Assembly: GCA_030610325.1 (NCBI GenBank)
Contig: JAUWRZ010000081.1
Location: 1-7,864 of the forward strand
DNA: 7,864 bases
Source: Sulfurimonadaceae bacterium
Lineage (GTDB): Bacteria; Campylobacterota; Campylobacteria; Campylobacterales; Sulfurimonadaceae
Direction: 5' to 3'
Below, in pieces: positions 1-6,843 of this stretch. Numbering within the stretch: position 1 is the stretch's first letter; every line of letters starts with the position of its first letter. Position numbers and translations under genes: made by a program. The notes under the pieces were generated by a model. The model was not told the origin of the DNA. It was given only the letters and a program-made list of their open reading frames with translations, and did no database searches.

Positions 1-1237
1 ACTCATCTCTATCAGGTAGAGAGAGTACGCCAAACAGTGCGGTAAACAGAATAAAGAGTATACCACTCATCTTCACAAGCAAAAGTGGTTCGGCGGTAAA
101 GCCGATAAGGTAGATGGTGATGAAGAGGATGCTTAACTGTTTGCTCTCTCTTTCGGCTATGGGCAGACGAAAATAGTAGTAGTAGAGGAAAAGAGAGAGT
201 AAGAGGCCGATAAGACCACTCTGTACGGCGATCATCACATACTGGTTGTGAAAATGGTGTTGTGTCAACTGGAGTTCAAGCCCCGCCGAAAACTTGACCC
301 GATCATCTTCTATGTAACTTTTTGCGACATCTTCATAATCACCCATGCCGATACCAAGCAGGGGGTGGTCTTTGAGTATCTCGCCACTGAGGATGATCCA
401 TGCGACCCGCGAACCTCAGGAGGAGTCGAGGTCGCCTTTGAACACCTGTTGGACATCGTATGCCGCCATGGAGACTCTCTTCTCAAACATAGGACTGATG
501 GAGTAGGCCGTAAAGAAGAGTGCGATCATCAAAGTAAACGATAAGAGAAGGGTCTTGATACGCAGACGAAAATGCAAGAACCCAGTCAGTAAGATGGCGA
601 TGGCAAAAGCGAGTTGTCCCGCTCTGCCCTGGGAGATGAAGAGATTGCCGGTGACCGTGATGAAAAAGAGTCCCATAAACAGTTTCTCTTTGAGGCTGTA
701 ATGCGACGCGTAGATCCGATTGAGCAGGATGATGGCAGTAAAGGCCATAAAGATACTGTAGGCGATGTGATGCATAAAAGGACTGGGATAGTCCGCGCCA
801 TGTCCATTGTAGGTCCAAAACTCAAAGAACATACCATAAGCGACTACTTCACTGACAAACATCCCGGCTAAAAAAGCGGTGATGATGGTAGGTACCTGCT
901 CTTTTTTAAGTGCGACTGCAAGGATAGGGATGATCAGCCAGAACGTGTAGTAGCGTAAAGAGGTGACGGCAAGGGAGAGGTCTGTGGTCCACAGAAGTGT
1001 GCTGAACTGAAAGAGGATAAAGGCGAAGAGTATGAGCATAAAAGCAGACTCTTTCAGCCGGTCAAAGTATTTTCTGTAATCTACCTCGAGTATCCAGATG
1101 ATAAATATGGTGATGATGACCACTTTGGAGAACTTCCACGAGAGTGGGGTACTAAAGGCCAGAAGCAGTGTCAAGGTCAGGTAAGTGAGATTAAAATTGA
1201 CAGCATTATAAAACTCTTTATACAAAAGGCAGCTCAC
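1..1237 (-). pseudogene. waaL: O-antigen ligase/polymerase (WaaL/Wzy_C type), interrupted by in-frame TGA; 3' end beyond window
   Basis: This is a polytopic inner-membrane protein of the O-antigen ligase/polymerase superfamily, which joins O-chains to lipid A-core or polymerises repeat units on the periplasmic side. From a GTG at 1237 the frame gives 273 residues with many hydrophobic segments and the family-like motif SQGRAGQLAF, then meets TGA at 416-418 just after GDLDSS. The same frame then stays open for 138 more codons to the window edge. These encode typical C-terminal family sequence: GSRVAW, then HPLLGIGMGDY, then HFHNQYVM with the conserved His near residue 330, then more membrane segments. 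The frame is not shifted, so one base separates this from an intact gene. The GTG start has no good ribosome binding site; no other ATG, GTG or TTG start was found upstream before the in-frame TAA near 1316. A TTG at codon 5 is possible. A nonsense mutation, a sequencing error and TGA readthrough all fit. The family call is firm; ligase versus polymerase is not. Confidence 0.75.
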
Positions 1238-1253
1238 TTTAGGAATTGGGTGA

Positions 1254-1262
1254 AGATTAGCA
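1254..1262 (-). promoter_or_regulatory. Possible extended -10 box for the ligase gene
   Basis: Read on the minus strand, the sequence is TGC followed by TAATCT, an extended -10 pattern ending about 16 bases before the GTG at 1237. The predicted leader would be only about 10 bases, and no Shine-Dalgarno sequence lies in it. The match is weak and is offered only because the gene needs a promoter in this divergent gap. Confidence 0.22.
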
Positions 1263-1297
1263 AAAGAAACGTTAATTACCGATGAAGTCCTGTTTTT

Positions 1298-1306
1298 TGG
1301 TATGAT
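1298..1306 (+). promoter_or_regulatory. Extended -10 promoter for waaC-msbA
   Basis: A T-run (1293-1298) leads into TGG followed by TATGAT, an extended -10 box (TGnTATGAT). No -35 consensus is visible, as is usual for the main sigma factor in Campylobacterota, where T-rich sequence upstream of the -10 takes its place. Transcription would begin near 1313 and leave a leader of about 38 bases before waaC. Confidence 0.5.
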
Positions 1307-1350
1307 GTTGCTTTATTCGTTTAGTGTACTTCTATAGATAAAGGATCAGT

Positions 1351-2364
1351 TTGCGGATCGCGATCGTCAAGACATCAGCACTGGGAGATATCATCCACAG
1401 TGCGTTTATTTTACAGTTTATCAGGCAGAAGGTCCCGGATGCTCAGATAGACTGGATCGTAGAGGCAAGATTTGCCTCTATCTTGAGTCACCATCCTGAT
1501 ATCGACGATGTCCTGCCTATCGACCTCAGTTCCATCAAAAAGAAGTTCTCTAACATCTTCAACGAGATCAAACGTGTCAGGCATTATGCCGGACGCGACT
1601 ATGACCTTGTCATAGATATGCAGGGACTAATAAAGTCAGCAATCACCTCAAGATTGTTGGGAAAGAACGTAGCCGGTTATGACAAAGGGTCCATCAGAGA
1701 AGGGACAGCCTCTGTACTCTATAGCAATGGTTATGATGTCCCGTATGATCTAAACACCATAGACAGGTACCGTCTTCTTACGTCTAAAGCATTAGGTATA
1801 GAGATCAGCAAAGATGAAGTGGTCGCTAAAAAGCCCTATCTCTTCTATGGCAGTGAGGACTTCGAGATCGCTGCACCGCTCTTCGCATCTAAAAGACCAA
1901 ATATCATCTTTATCGTCGGTTCGACCTGGGAGAGCAGAGTCTATCCGAAAGAGCAGTTCGCTGAGGTCGCTAAAGCCTTTGATGCAAATATCCTGGTCCC
2001 TTTTGGCAATGAGGATGAGAAGGCATTTGCCCACTACTTGGCAGATAGTTCCGACAATGTCACGGTCCTGCCAAAGATGACGCTTGACCAACTAAAGGCG
2101 GCTATCTCTCATGCCGATCTCCTCATCGGAAACGATACTGGCCCGACCTATATCGCCTGGGCAAACAACATCCCCTCCATCATCCTTTTTGGCCCGACTC
2201 CCGCAGTACGGGTCTATGAGACCGATATCAGCAGACTGTTGAGATCACCCTCCATCGTAGATCCTTACCATCTTGATAAAAACGACTTCTCCATCAAAGA
2301 GATCACTACTGAGGAAATCATCGAGACAGCGAAAGCGCTATTAAGTACTTCTGGGATAGAATGA
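1351..2364 (+). CDS. waaC: Lipopolysaccharide heptosyltransferase I (WaaC)
   Basis: This GT9-family enzyme transfers L-glycero-D-manno-heptose from ADP-heptose to Kdo of the lipid A inner core, at the cytoplasmic face of the inner membrane. It has 337 residues, a normal length. The TTG start is supported by AAGGA at 1341-1345 and by the resulting N-terminus MRIAIVKTSALGD, which places the catalytic-base aspartate at D13 as in E. coli WaaC. Further family motifs are DLVIDMQGLIKS (around residues 86-96), a sugar-nucleotide motif GSTWESRVYPKEQF starting at G190, and GNDTGPTYIAWA at 260-271. In that last motif Y267 stands where the family usually has His (DTGPTH); the codon TAT is one transition from CAT. 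The gene is first in an operon with msbA, 30 bases downstream, and is divergent from the ligase gene, as expected for LPS core biosynthesis. Confidence 0.92.
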   Translation: MRIAIVKTSALGDIIHSAFILQFIRQKVPDAQIDWIVEARFASILSHHPDIDDVLPIDLSSIKKKFSNIFNEIKRVRHYAGRDYDLVIDMQGLIKSAITSRLLGKNVAGYDKGSIREGTASVLYSNGYDVPYDLNTIDRYRLLTSKALGIEISKDEVVAKKPYLFYGSEDFEIAAPLFASKRPNIIFIVGSTWESRVYPKEQFAEVAKAFDANILVPFGNEDEKAFAHYLADSSDNVTVLPKMTLDQLKAAISHADLLIGNDTGPTYIAWANNIPSIILFGPTPAVRVYETDISRLLRSPSIVDPYHLDKNDFSIKEITTEEIIETAKALLSTSGIE

Positions 2365-2394
2365 CCTTACTATTCATCATACTTATGGGAAAAC

Positions 2395-4110
2395 ATGGGA
2401 TTTAAAGCTGCTCTAAAACGTTACCTGCCGTATCTACGTGACTATGGCTCCTACTATCTTATCGTCTTTATCGGGATCATTCTGACAGTAACGGCGACTG
2501 CTGCGACTGCACATATCATGCAACCGTTGATGGACCAGATGTTCATCGCAAGAGATGAGAGCATGCTCTATCTTATCCCAATGGGTCTGATCGCTATCTA
2601 TATCGTAAAGTCCATCGGACGGTATCTGCAGTCGGTCTTTATGCAGTACATAGGTCTCCATGTCATCACCCGACTTAGAGAAGAGCTGCTCTCCAAGATC
2701 TTACATATGGATATGGCTTTTCTATATCTAAATCGAAGTGGTGAACTTATCTCTCGTGTCACAAACGACATGAACAGAGTGCAGTACTTTGTCTCGAACA
2801 TGCTTCCTGAGCTCTTTCGCGAGTCCTTGACAGTCGTAGCCCTTATCACCTATATCATCTACCTGAACCCGATGCTCTCGTTTTATGCTTTAGTCGTCCT
2901 TCCAACCGTCATCTACCCGCTTATAGCCATCGCTAAAAGGCTAAAGAAGTATTCCCACCGTTCGCAGGAGAAGAACGCAGATGTCGTGACACGTCTGACG
3001 GAGGTCTTTAACAATGGCGAGATCATCAAAGCCAATGCGACGGAACCTTACGAGATGGCACGTTTTGCCAAAGAGAACTGGAAGTTCTTTAAGATCAATA
3101 TGAAGGCGGTCTATGTGGGTGAGATCGTCTCACCGCTTCTGGAGATCATCGCCTCTTCCGGACTTGCTGCTGTCATCTTCATCGGGGGTAAAGAGGTCTA
3201 TGAAGGAAATATGAGTGTAGGTGAGTTTACCGCATTTCTGACAGCGGTAGGCCTGGTCTTTCAACCTATCCGTCGGATCGGCTCGATCTACAGCAAGATC
3301 CAGGATGCACTTGCCGCGAGTGAACGGGTCTTTGCCATCATGGATCAGGAGAACACCATAAAAGATGGTCTCAAAGTCCTTTCTCAGGATATCACTTCTG
3401 TCAGCTTTAAAGATGCCTCCTTGCAATATGGAGAGAAGCCTGTGCTGCGAAATATAGATCTGGACATCAAGCAGGGGCAGCATATCGCACTAGTAGGTGA
3501 CAGCGGCGGGGGAAAAAGTTCACTGGTGAACCTTCTTTTACGTTTTTATGATCCCTCTTCAGGTGTCGTAGAGGTCAATGGTGCCGCTATCAGTGAATAC
3601 ACGCAGGCCTCACTTCGACACCATATGGCCATCGTCTCCCAACGTGTCTATATCTTCCAGGACACCTTGGCAGCAAACGTCGCCTATGGTGAGGAGGTCG
3701 ATGAAGTACGTGTGCTTGAGGCCTTACGTCTGGCAGATGCTCTCAAGTTCATAGAGACGCTTCCTGAAGGCATCTACACCTATATGGAAGAGTTCGGTGC
3801 CAATCTCTCCGGCGGACAGCGTCAACGCATCGCTATCGCACGTATGATCTATAAACATGCCTCTTTATTACTGCTTGATGAGGCGACAAGTGCATTAGAC
3901 AATGAGAGTGAGAAGCGGATCCAGAATGCGCTGGATGAGTACATGAAAGATAAGATCACGATCACCATCGCACATCGTCTGAGTACGATAGAACATGCGG
4001 ACAAGATCTTGGTCTTTAAAGAGGGTCGTATCGTCGCGCAGGGAACTCACCAGGGACTGCTTGAGACATCAAAAGAGTATCAGCGTCTGGCGGGCTCTCT
4101 ATCCGAGTGA
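2395..4110 (+). CDS. msbA: Lipid A export ABC transporter, permease/ATPase (MsbA)
   Basis: This is a homodimeric half-transporter of 571 residues that flips lipid A-core across the inner membrane using ATP. The N-terminal half (about residues 15-310) is the six-helix exporter domain. The C-terminal half is a complete nucleotide-binding domain: Walker A GDSGGGKSS at 368-376, Q-loop Q416, signature LSGGQRQR at 471-478, Walker B LLLLDE at 491-496 with catalytic E496, D-loop SALD and switch H527. Everything needed for ATP hydrolysis is present and the length is typical. Only a weak GGGAAA lies before the ATG, so translation may depend on waaC, which ends 30 bases upstream. MsbA is favoured over another lipid-linked glycan exporter because it directly follows waaC, but the two are hard to separate from sequence alone. 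Confidence 0.88.
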   Translation: MGFKAALKRYLPYLRDYGSYYLIVFIGIILTVTATAATAHIMQPLMDQMFIARDESMLYLIPMGLIAIYIVKSIGRYLQSVFMQYIGLHVITRLREELLSKILHMDMAFLYLNRSGELISRVTNDMNRVQYFVSNMLPELFRESLTVVALITYIIYLNPMLSFYALVVLPTVIYPLIAIAKRLKKYSHRSQEKNADVVTRLTEVFNNGEIIKANATEPYEMARFAKENWKFFKINMKAVYVGEIVSPLLEIIASSGLAAVIFIGGKEVYEGNMSVGEFTAFLTAVGLVFQPIRRIGSIYSKIQDALAASERVFAIMDQENTIKDGLKVLSQDITSVSFKDASLQYGEKPVLRNIDLDIKQGQHIALVGDSGGGKSSLVNLLLRFYDPSSGVVEVNGAAISEYTQASLRHHMAIVSQRVYIFQDTLAANVAYGEEVDEVRVLEALRLADALKFIETLPEGIYTYMEEFGANLSGGQRQRIAIARMIYKHASLLLLDEATSALDNESEKRIQNALDEYMKDKITITIAHRLSTIEHADKILVFKEGRIVAQGTHQGLLETSKEYQRLAGSLSE

Positions 4111-4152
4111 GGGTTGACCCCTATAAGCCAAGAGGTATTATTGTTCTAAAAG

Positions 4153-4258
4153 GTTTGGAATCGGAAGCCTTTGCCTCCGCAGTTCGGGAGTCATAGTGGC
4201 GAGTGCCAAAAGGGTTAGCACCCCTAAGACTCTCCGTTTCCGAAGAGACTTAATGGCA
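4153..4258 (+). repeat. Interspersed structured repeat, copy A (inverted relative to copy B)
   Basis: The left block, 4157-4191, matches the reverse complement of copy B at 32 of 35 positions. The right block, 4229-4253, matches at 25 of 25. Between the blocks copy A has 37 bases (4192-4228) where copy B has only two (AA). After the right block copy B has a short extra segment before both rejoin at ATGGC. The blocks can fold: CTCCG-CAGTT-CGGGAG in the left block, and CTCTCCG/CGAAGAG around TTTC in the right block. Boundaries are by hand alignment. Confidence 0.8.
4202..4228 (+). repeat. Mini-repeat copy 1, nested inside repeat copy A
   Basis: The sequence begins AGTGCC and continues through GTTAGCAC to TAAG. 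It shares this layout with 4388-4412, differing in the short loop and by a two-base length difference. GTGC and GCAC can pair. It makes up most of the 37-base segment that distinguishes copy A from copy B. Confidence 0.5.
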
Positions 4259-4384
4259 TTGCCCTTCCCCTCAGAACCATTGACTTAAGAAAATAAGTAT
4301 GAGATGACAAAGGTTTGAGATGAGTAGCCCAAGAGCACAAAAAGTGCGAGGGCCTGCTGCCGAAGCAAACTTAGCGTTCGTGTG

Positions 4385-4412
4385 ACCAGTGCCATTGGTT
4401 AGCACTGGTAAG
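4385..4412 (+). repeat. Mini-repeat copy 2, hairpin ACCAGTGC/GCACTGGT
   Basis: A perfect 8-base stem (4385-4392 with 4402-4409) encloses a 9-base loop. The stretch 4388-4412 is related to 4202-4228: both read AGTGCC, a short variable piece, GTTAGCAC, three variable bases and TAAG. No T-tract follows, so it is not a standard terminator. Confidence 0.5.
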
Positions 4413-4510
4413 CGTAGTCAAGCGGACTTGTTCGTTTGGCGTTTCAGATAATGAGCACAAAGCTTCACTTTATCGCTTCGCTCCGAAAGGTAAAGCATCC
4501 TGACCCCGTC

Positions 4511-4537
4511 AAAAGCCGTTGTCCTGCTGGCCTTTTT
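4511..4537. terminator. Possible terminator between convergent genes
   Basis: AAAAGCC at 4511-4517 can pair with GGCCTTTTT at 4529-4537, with one bulged base. On the plus strand the stem runs into a T-tract; on the minus strand it ends in CTTTT. The site lies about 15 bases past the stop codon of the leftward ferritin-like gene, a suitable place for its terminator, and may also stop late read-through from msbA. The stem is short and the T-tract modest. Confidence 0.4.
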
Positions 4538-4551
4538 CAGCTGTTCAATGA

Positions 4552-5394
4552 CTATTTGTCTGAGCTTTGATCACGGAAACGTTCCAGTGCTTCTTCCATC
4601 AAGGCGATATGGTAGTTCTCTTGATAGTTGATAAGGTCGAAGAAGTGTCGCAGTTCATCGTGATCGATCTTGGCTGCGATAGCACGGCACTCCTCTTTAG
4701 CGGCAAGCTCCTCATCGATCCCGGCCAACAGGAAATCTGTAAGTGAGTCGATCTCATAGATCTCTTTGGTAATAAAACGCGGTATGGACAAGATGCCAAG
4801 CTTAGCCATCATACGGGCAAAGGACTTAAGATGGAACTTCGACTCATCAATAAGGATCTGGAAGATCTCAAACACACGCTGATCATCGATCTGGCGCTGG
4901 GCGTAGGAGTAGATGACGATGAGCTCATACTCCTTATAGGATTCATCAAAGAGAAAGTGAAGCAGCGTGTTCAGAGTCTCAGGCTTAAACTCATCTGCCC
5001 CATAACGCAAAGAGCGGTCAAATGCCACAACAGCGGTACTGTCGGCTTTTAACTTCTCCATCGCATAGAGCATATAGTCGATATCTTGCTGGACACGCTG
5101 TTCGAGTGCGTCCTCATCACCCATCACAGATTGTAGTTCAAGTAGTGCTTCACTACACCACTGCGCGACATCACTTACACTTCTGGCAGATATCTGCAGC
5201 TGCTCACGCTCATAACTGTAAGCGACCTCTGCGTTCACACAGGCGTTCTCTACCCAGCGAAGATGGCGATACAAGATCTCGGAGAAGTCATAAAGCTGCT
5301 CCTGAGCCGTACTGTGGTCAAGTGCAAACGAGCCAAAAAGGACTTTTACCCAGGTCTCATGTAGTACGTTAAATTTCTTTGCCCCGTTATGCAT
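4552..5394 (-). CDS. Ferritin-like helical protein, putative iron-binding, NifU-like operon partner
   Basis: This soluble, acidic, almost entirely helical protein has 280 residues and no signal peptide or membrane segment. The C-terminal half looks like a ferritin-type four-helix bundle. Candidate metal-binding carboxylate/His pairs are E151/E155 (helix of ESYKEYELIVIY), E184 and H188, E228/E229, E247-L-R-H250 and E259-N-Y-H262. Pairs of acidic and His residues spaced along four helices are the hallmark of diiron ferritin-like proteins, but the spacing here is not a perfect rubrerythrin EExxH set, so this is inference. The N-terminal 130 residues are also helical and not recognised. Its ATG overlaps the end of the NifU-like gene by 8 bases (ATGCATAA), implying translational coupling and a shared task. 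A role in iron storage or delivery, or in oxidative-stress iron handling, would fit; a non-metal helical protein is the alternative. Confidence 0.55.
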   Translation of the reverse strand: MHNGAKKFNVLHETWVKVLFGSFALDHSTAQEQLYDFSEILYRHLRWVENACVNAEVAYSYEREQLQISARSVSDVAQWCSEALLELQSVMGDEDALEQRVQQDIDYMLYAMEKLKADSTAVVAFDRSLRYGADEFKPETLNTLLHFLFDESYKEYELIVIYSYAQRQIDDQRVFEIFQILIDESKFHLKSFARMMAKLGILSIPRFITKEIYEIDSLTDFLLAGIDEELAAKEECRAIAAKIDHDELRHFFDLINYQENYHIALMEEALERFRDQSSDK

Positions 5395-5842
5395 CCTCTT
5401 TTACCTCACATGTCTTCTCGATAAATTTCGTAGGTACCATAGCATCAGGATCACTTTTTCGTGCTTCGTAATGCTCCAGTGCTGCTAAGAATGCCATCGT
5501 GACGATCTCGGAACAGGCCGCATCTTCAGGTGGCAGTTCATCAAGCTTGTCCAGCATGATATTACTCAGTACCAGCGCCTCCTCCAGGTCTACTCCTTTG
5601 ACGGTCTCGGTAAAGATCGAACCGCTTACGACAGTGGTACTACAGGCTTTGACCTGAAAAGCGATCTCATCGATGATACCCTTATCATCAAGTCTAAAAT
5701 AGACTATGACGCTTTCACCATTATCGGGGTTCTTGCCAAGACCCATCGCATCATAGACTTCCAGTCTCCCATAGTTTCTCGGATTTACCATATGGTCCAC
5801 ATACAGCTCCATCATCTCGTCGATCTCTTCGTTCTCCAGCAT
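5387..5842 (-). CDS. NifU/IscU-like scaffold-fold protein lacking the first ligand Cys
   Basis: The protein is the single N-terminal domain of the NifU/IscU family, which normally assembles Fe-S clusters on three cysteines. The family layout is clear: HMVNPRNYGRL (17-27), NPDNGESV (38-45), FQVKACSTTVVSGS (62-75), ETVKG, ELPPEDAACSEI (102-113). C67 and C110 are kept. The first ligand, normally in NPxCGD, is N41, and the following Asp is E43; the residue before C110 is Ala rather than the usual Lys or His. There is no C-terminal Nfu or Fer2_BFD domain. I chose the ATG at 5842 (151 residues) because AAAAGG at 5849-5854 lies 6 bases upstream; a GTG at 5857 would add five residues. It leads an operon with the ferritin-like gene. 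A divergent scaffold, an iron carrier or a regulatory paralogue are all possible; a normal three-Cys scaffold function is doubtful. Confidence 0.8.
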   Translation of the reverse strand: MLENEEIDEMMELYVDHMVNPRNYGRLEVYDAMGLGKNPDNGESVIVYFRLDDKGIIDEIAFQVKACSTTVVSGSIFTETVKGVDLEEALVLSNIMLDKLDELPPEDAACSEIVTMAFLAALEHYEARKSDPDAMVPTKFIEKTCEVKEDA

Positions 5843-5873
5843 CATCACCCTTTTCACCCAGAATCTTTTTGCA

Positions 5874-5882
5874 AGTATATCA
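5874..5882 (-). promoter_or_regulatory. Extended -10 promoter for the NifU-like operon
   Basis: On the minus strand TGA is followed by TATACT (TGnTATACT), an extended -10. Transcription would begin near 5867, giving a leader of about 25 bases that includes the AAAAGG ribosome binding site, and this supports the ATG at 5842. No -35 consensus is visible. Confidence 0.5.
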
Positions 5883-5914
5883 TGAGGATGACAGTATCAC
5901 ATTGACCTCTGTCA

Positions 5915-5970
5915 CTAGGGGCACCTCTAGCAACCCTGTATATCATTAGGATTGCTAGAGGGGCCCTTAG
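5915..5970. repeat. 56-base imperfect palindrome between divergent operons
   Basis: The arms 5915-5937 and 5948-5970 pair over 21 positions (one of them G-T), interrupted by an A/G mismatch (5923/5962) and a C/A mismatch (5934/5951), around a 10-base loop. The perfect core is CCTCTAGCAA with TTGCTAGAGG. Neither strand has a T-tract after it, so it is not a plain intrinsic terminator. It lies between the promoters of the NifU-like operon and cvfB and could be a palindromic repeat unit, an operator or a cruciform-forming site. Confidence 0.8.
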
Positions 5971-5981
5971 CTCCAATGCGA

Positions 5982-5987
5982 TACAAT
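5982..5987 (+). promoter_or_regulatory. Possible -10 box (TACAAT) just upstream of cvfB
   Basis: TACAAT ends 6 bases before the ATG at 5994, so transcription would begin at or very near the start codon and give a leaderless mRNA. This agrees with the absence of any Shine-Dalgarno sequence before that ATG. The -10 match is fair and no -35 is seen. Confidence 0.35.
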
Positions 5988-5993
5988 TGCACC

Positions 5994-6842
5994 ATGCAGA
6001 TAAATGAAAGCCTTGAGCTAGGCGTTATAAACCGCCTGATAGTAGACCGTAGTACCACCCCGGGACTTTTCCTCCGTTCACTCGATGAGAAAGACGTGCT
6101 CCTTCCCAACCAGTACGTCACGCAGGAGATGGAGATCGGCAGTGAACTCGATGTCTTTTTATACACAGACTCCGAAGACCGCCTTGTCGCGACGACCCGA
6201 ACTCCCAAAGCCATGCTTGGACAGTTCGGCTTTTTTGAGGTAGTAGATACCACCCGATTTGGTGCGTTTGTAGACTGGGGACTTCCCAAAGACCTCTTCG
6301 TACCCCGCTCCGCGCAGAAAGTACAGTTCAATGTGGGAGACAGACGTATACTCTATATCACCTATGATGAGCAGACTCACCGCCTCATCGGTGAAGAGAA
6401 GATCACCAAACACCTCAGCCATCAGGTCAGCGACCTCCATACCAACAGCGAGGTCGACCTCCTTGTCATGGCAAGGACCCCGATGGGCTTTAAAGTGATA
6501 GTCGATCATCAGTATGAGGGAATGCTGTTTCATAATGAGCTCTTTGAGAAGCTTTACACCGGTGACAGTAAAAGAGGCTATGTCAAAAACATCCGTAAAG
6601 ATGGTAACCTTGACATCTCTCTTCAGCCTATTGGAGCCAAAAAAGGTGACGCCGCTTCGGAGAAAGTGATGGCACTGCTTCTGGAGCACGATGGCATTCT
6701 GCCTTATAACTATAAAAGCGATGCCGAGCTGATCACGAACACCTTTGCGTTAAGCAAGAAGAACTTCAAACGGGCATTGACACAGCTCCAGGATGAGGGC
6801 AAGATCGAGGTCAAAGATACCGGGATCTACCAAAAGAGCTGA
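5994..6842 (+). CDS. cvfB: CvfB-type S1 RNA-binding protein
   Basis: This cytoplasmic RNA-binding protein has 282 residues and belongs to the CvfB/YitL family, which has three S1-like domains followed by a winged helix. Domain order here: S1-like at about 1-60, beginning ESLELGVINRLIVDR; S1 at about 65-130, with the family signature RFGAFVDWGLPKDLFVP; a third S1 at about 145-215, ending GYVKNIRKDGNLDISLQP; and a winged helix at about 220-282. In Gram-positive bacteria the family affects virulence-factor expression; in this group its target RNAs are unknown. I chose ATG 5994 because the protein then begins where the first S1 domain does. ATG 5976 and a TTG at 5952, which lies inside the palindrome, are in frame but would add unrelated residues. 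It is the first gene of a close-packed rightward cluster; the next start follows its stop after one base. Confidence 0.88.
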   Translation: MQINESLELGVINRLIVDRSTTPGLFLRSLDEKDVLLPNQYVTQEMEIGSELDVFLYTDSEDRLVATTRTPKAMLGQFGFFEVVDTTRFGAFVDWGLPKDLFVPRSAQKVQFNVGDRRILYITYDEQTHRLIGEEKITKHLSHQVSDLHTNSEVDLLVMARTPMGFKVIVDHQYEGMLFHNELFEKLYTGDSKRGYVKNIRKDGNLDISLQPIGAKKGDAASEKVMALLLEHDGILPYNYKSDAELITNTFALSKKNFKRALTQLQDEGKIEVKDTGIYQKS

Positions 6843-6843
6843 G

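Larger units (their letters stand above)
4111..4551. other. Gene-free convergent interval rich in short repeats and hairpins
   Basis: This 441-base stretch lies between the converging ends of msbA and the ferritin-like gene. I see no credible coding frame. It holds repeat copy A (4153-4258), a mini-repeat pair (4202-4228 and 4388-4412), small hairpins such as GCAC/GTGC at 4335-4347, a repeated GAGCACAAA (4334-4342 and 4454-4462 approximately), an imperfect inverted repeat at about 4462-4496, and a possible terminator at 4511-4537. I could not match it to tmRNA, RNase P RNA, SRP RNA or 6S RNA by eye. Confidence 0.6.

Noticed and set aside
1..1237. TGA as a reassigned sense codon (genetic code 4 or 25) explaining the ligase interruption
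   Set aside because: waaC ends at a TGA, as do msbA, the ligase-independent gene cvfB and others, at sensible gene ends and just before neighbouring starts, so TGA is an ordinary stop here.
3496..3522. Odd Walker A in MsbA (GDSGGGKSS)
   Set aside because: It satisfies GxxGxGK[ST], and all other ATPase motifs are intact, so it is ordinary variation.
4153..4412. CRISPR array
   Set aside because: The repeats are few, unevenly spaced, variable and partly nested, with no regular spacers and no cas genes.
4111..4551. Structural RNA gene (tmRNA, RNase P RNA, SRP RNA) or tRNA
   Set aside because: None of the conserved cores of these RNAs could be found, and no cloverleaf with a T-loop (GTTCGA) motif is present; the hairpins are better explained as short repeats.
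5022..5372. A 116-codon plus-strand open frame opposite the ferritin-like gene
   Set aside because: It is rich in His, Arg and Ser with no recognisable motif and lies wholly antisense to a better-supported gene that is coupled to its neighbour.
5952..5993. Upstream TTG or ATG start for cvfB
   Set aside because: The TTG lies within the palindrome arm, and the added residues have no family match; the S1 domain begins at the ATG at 5994.
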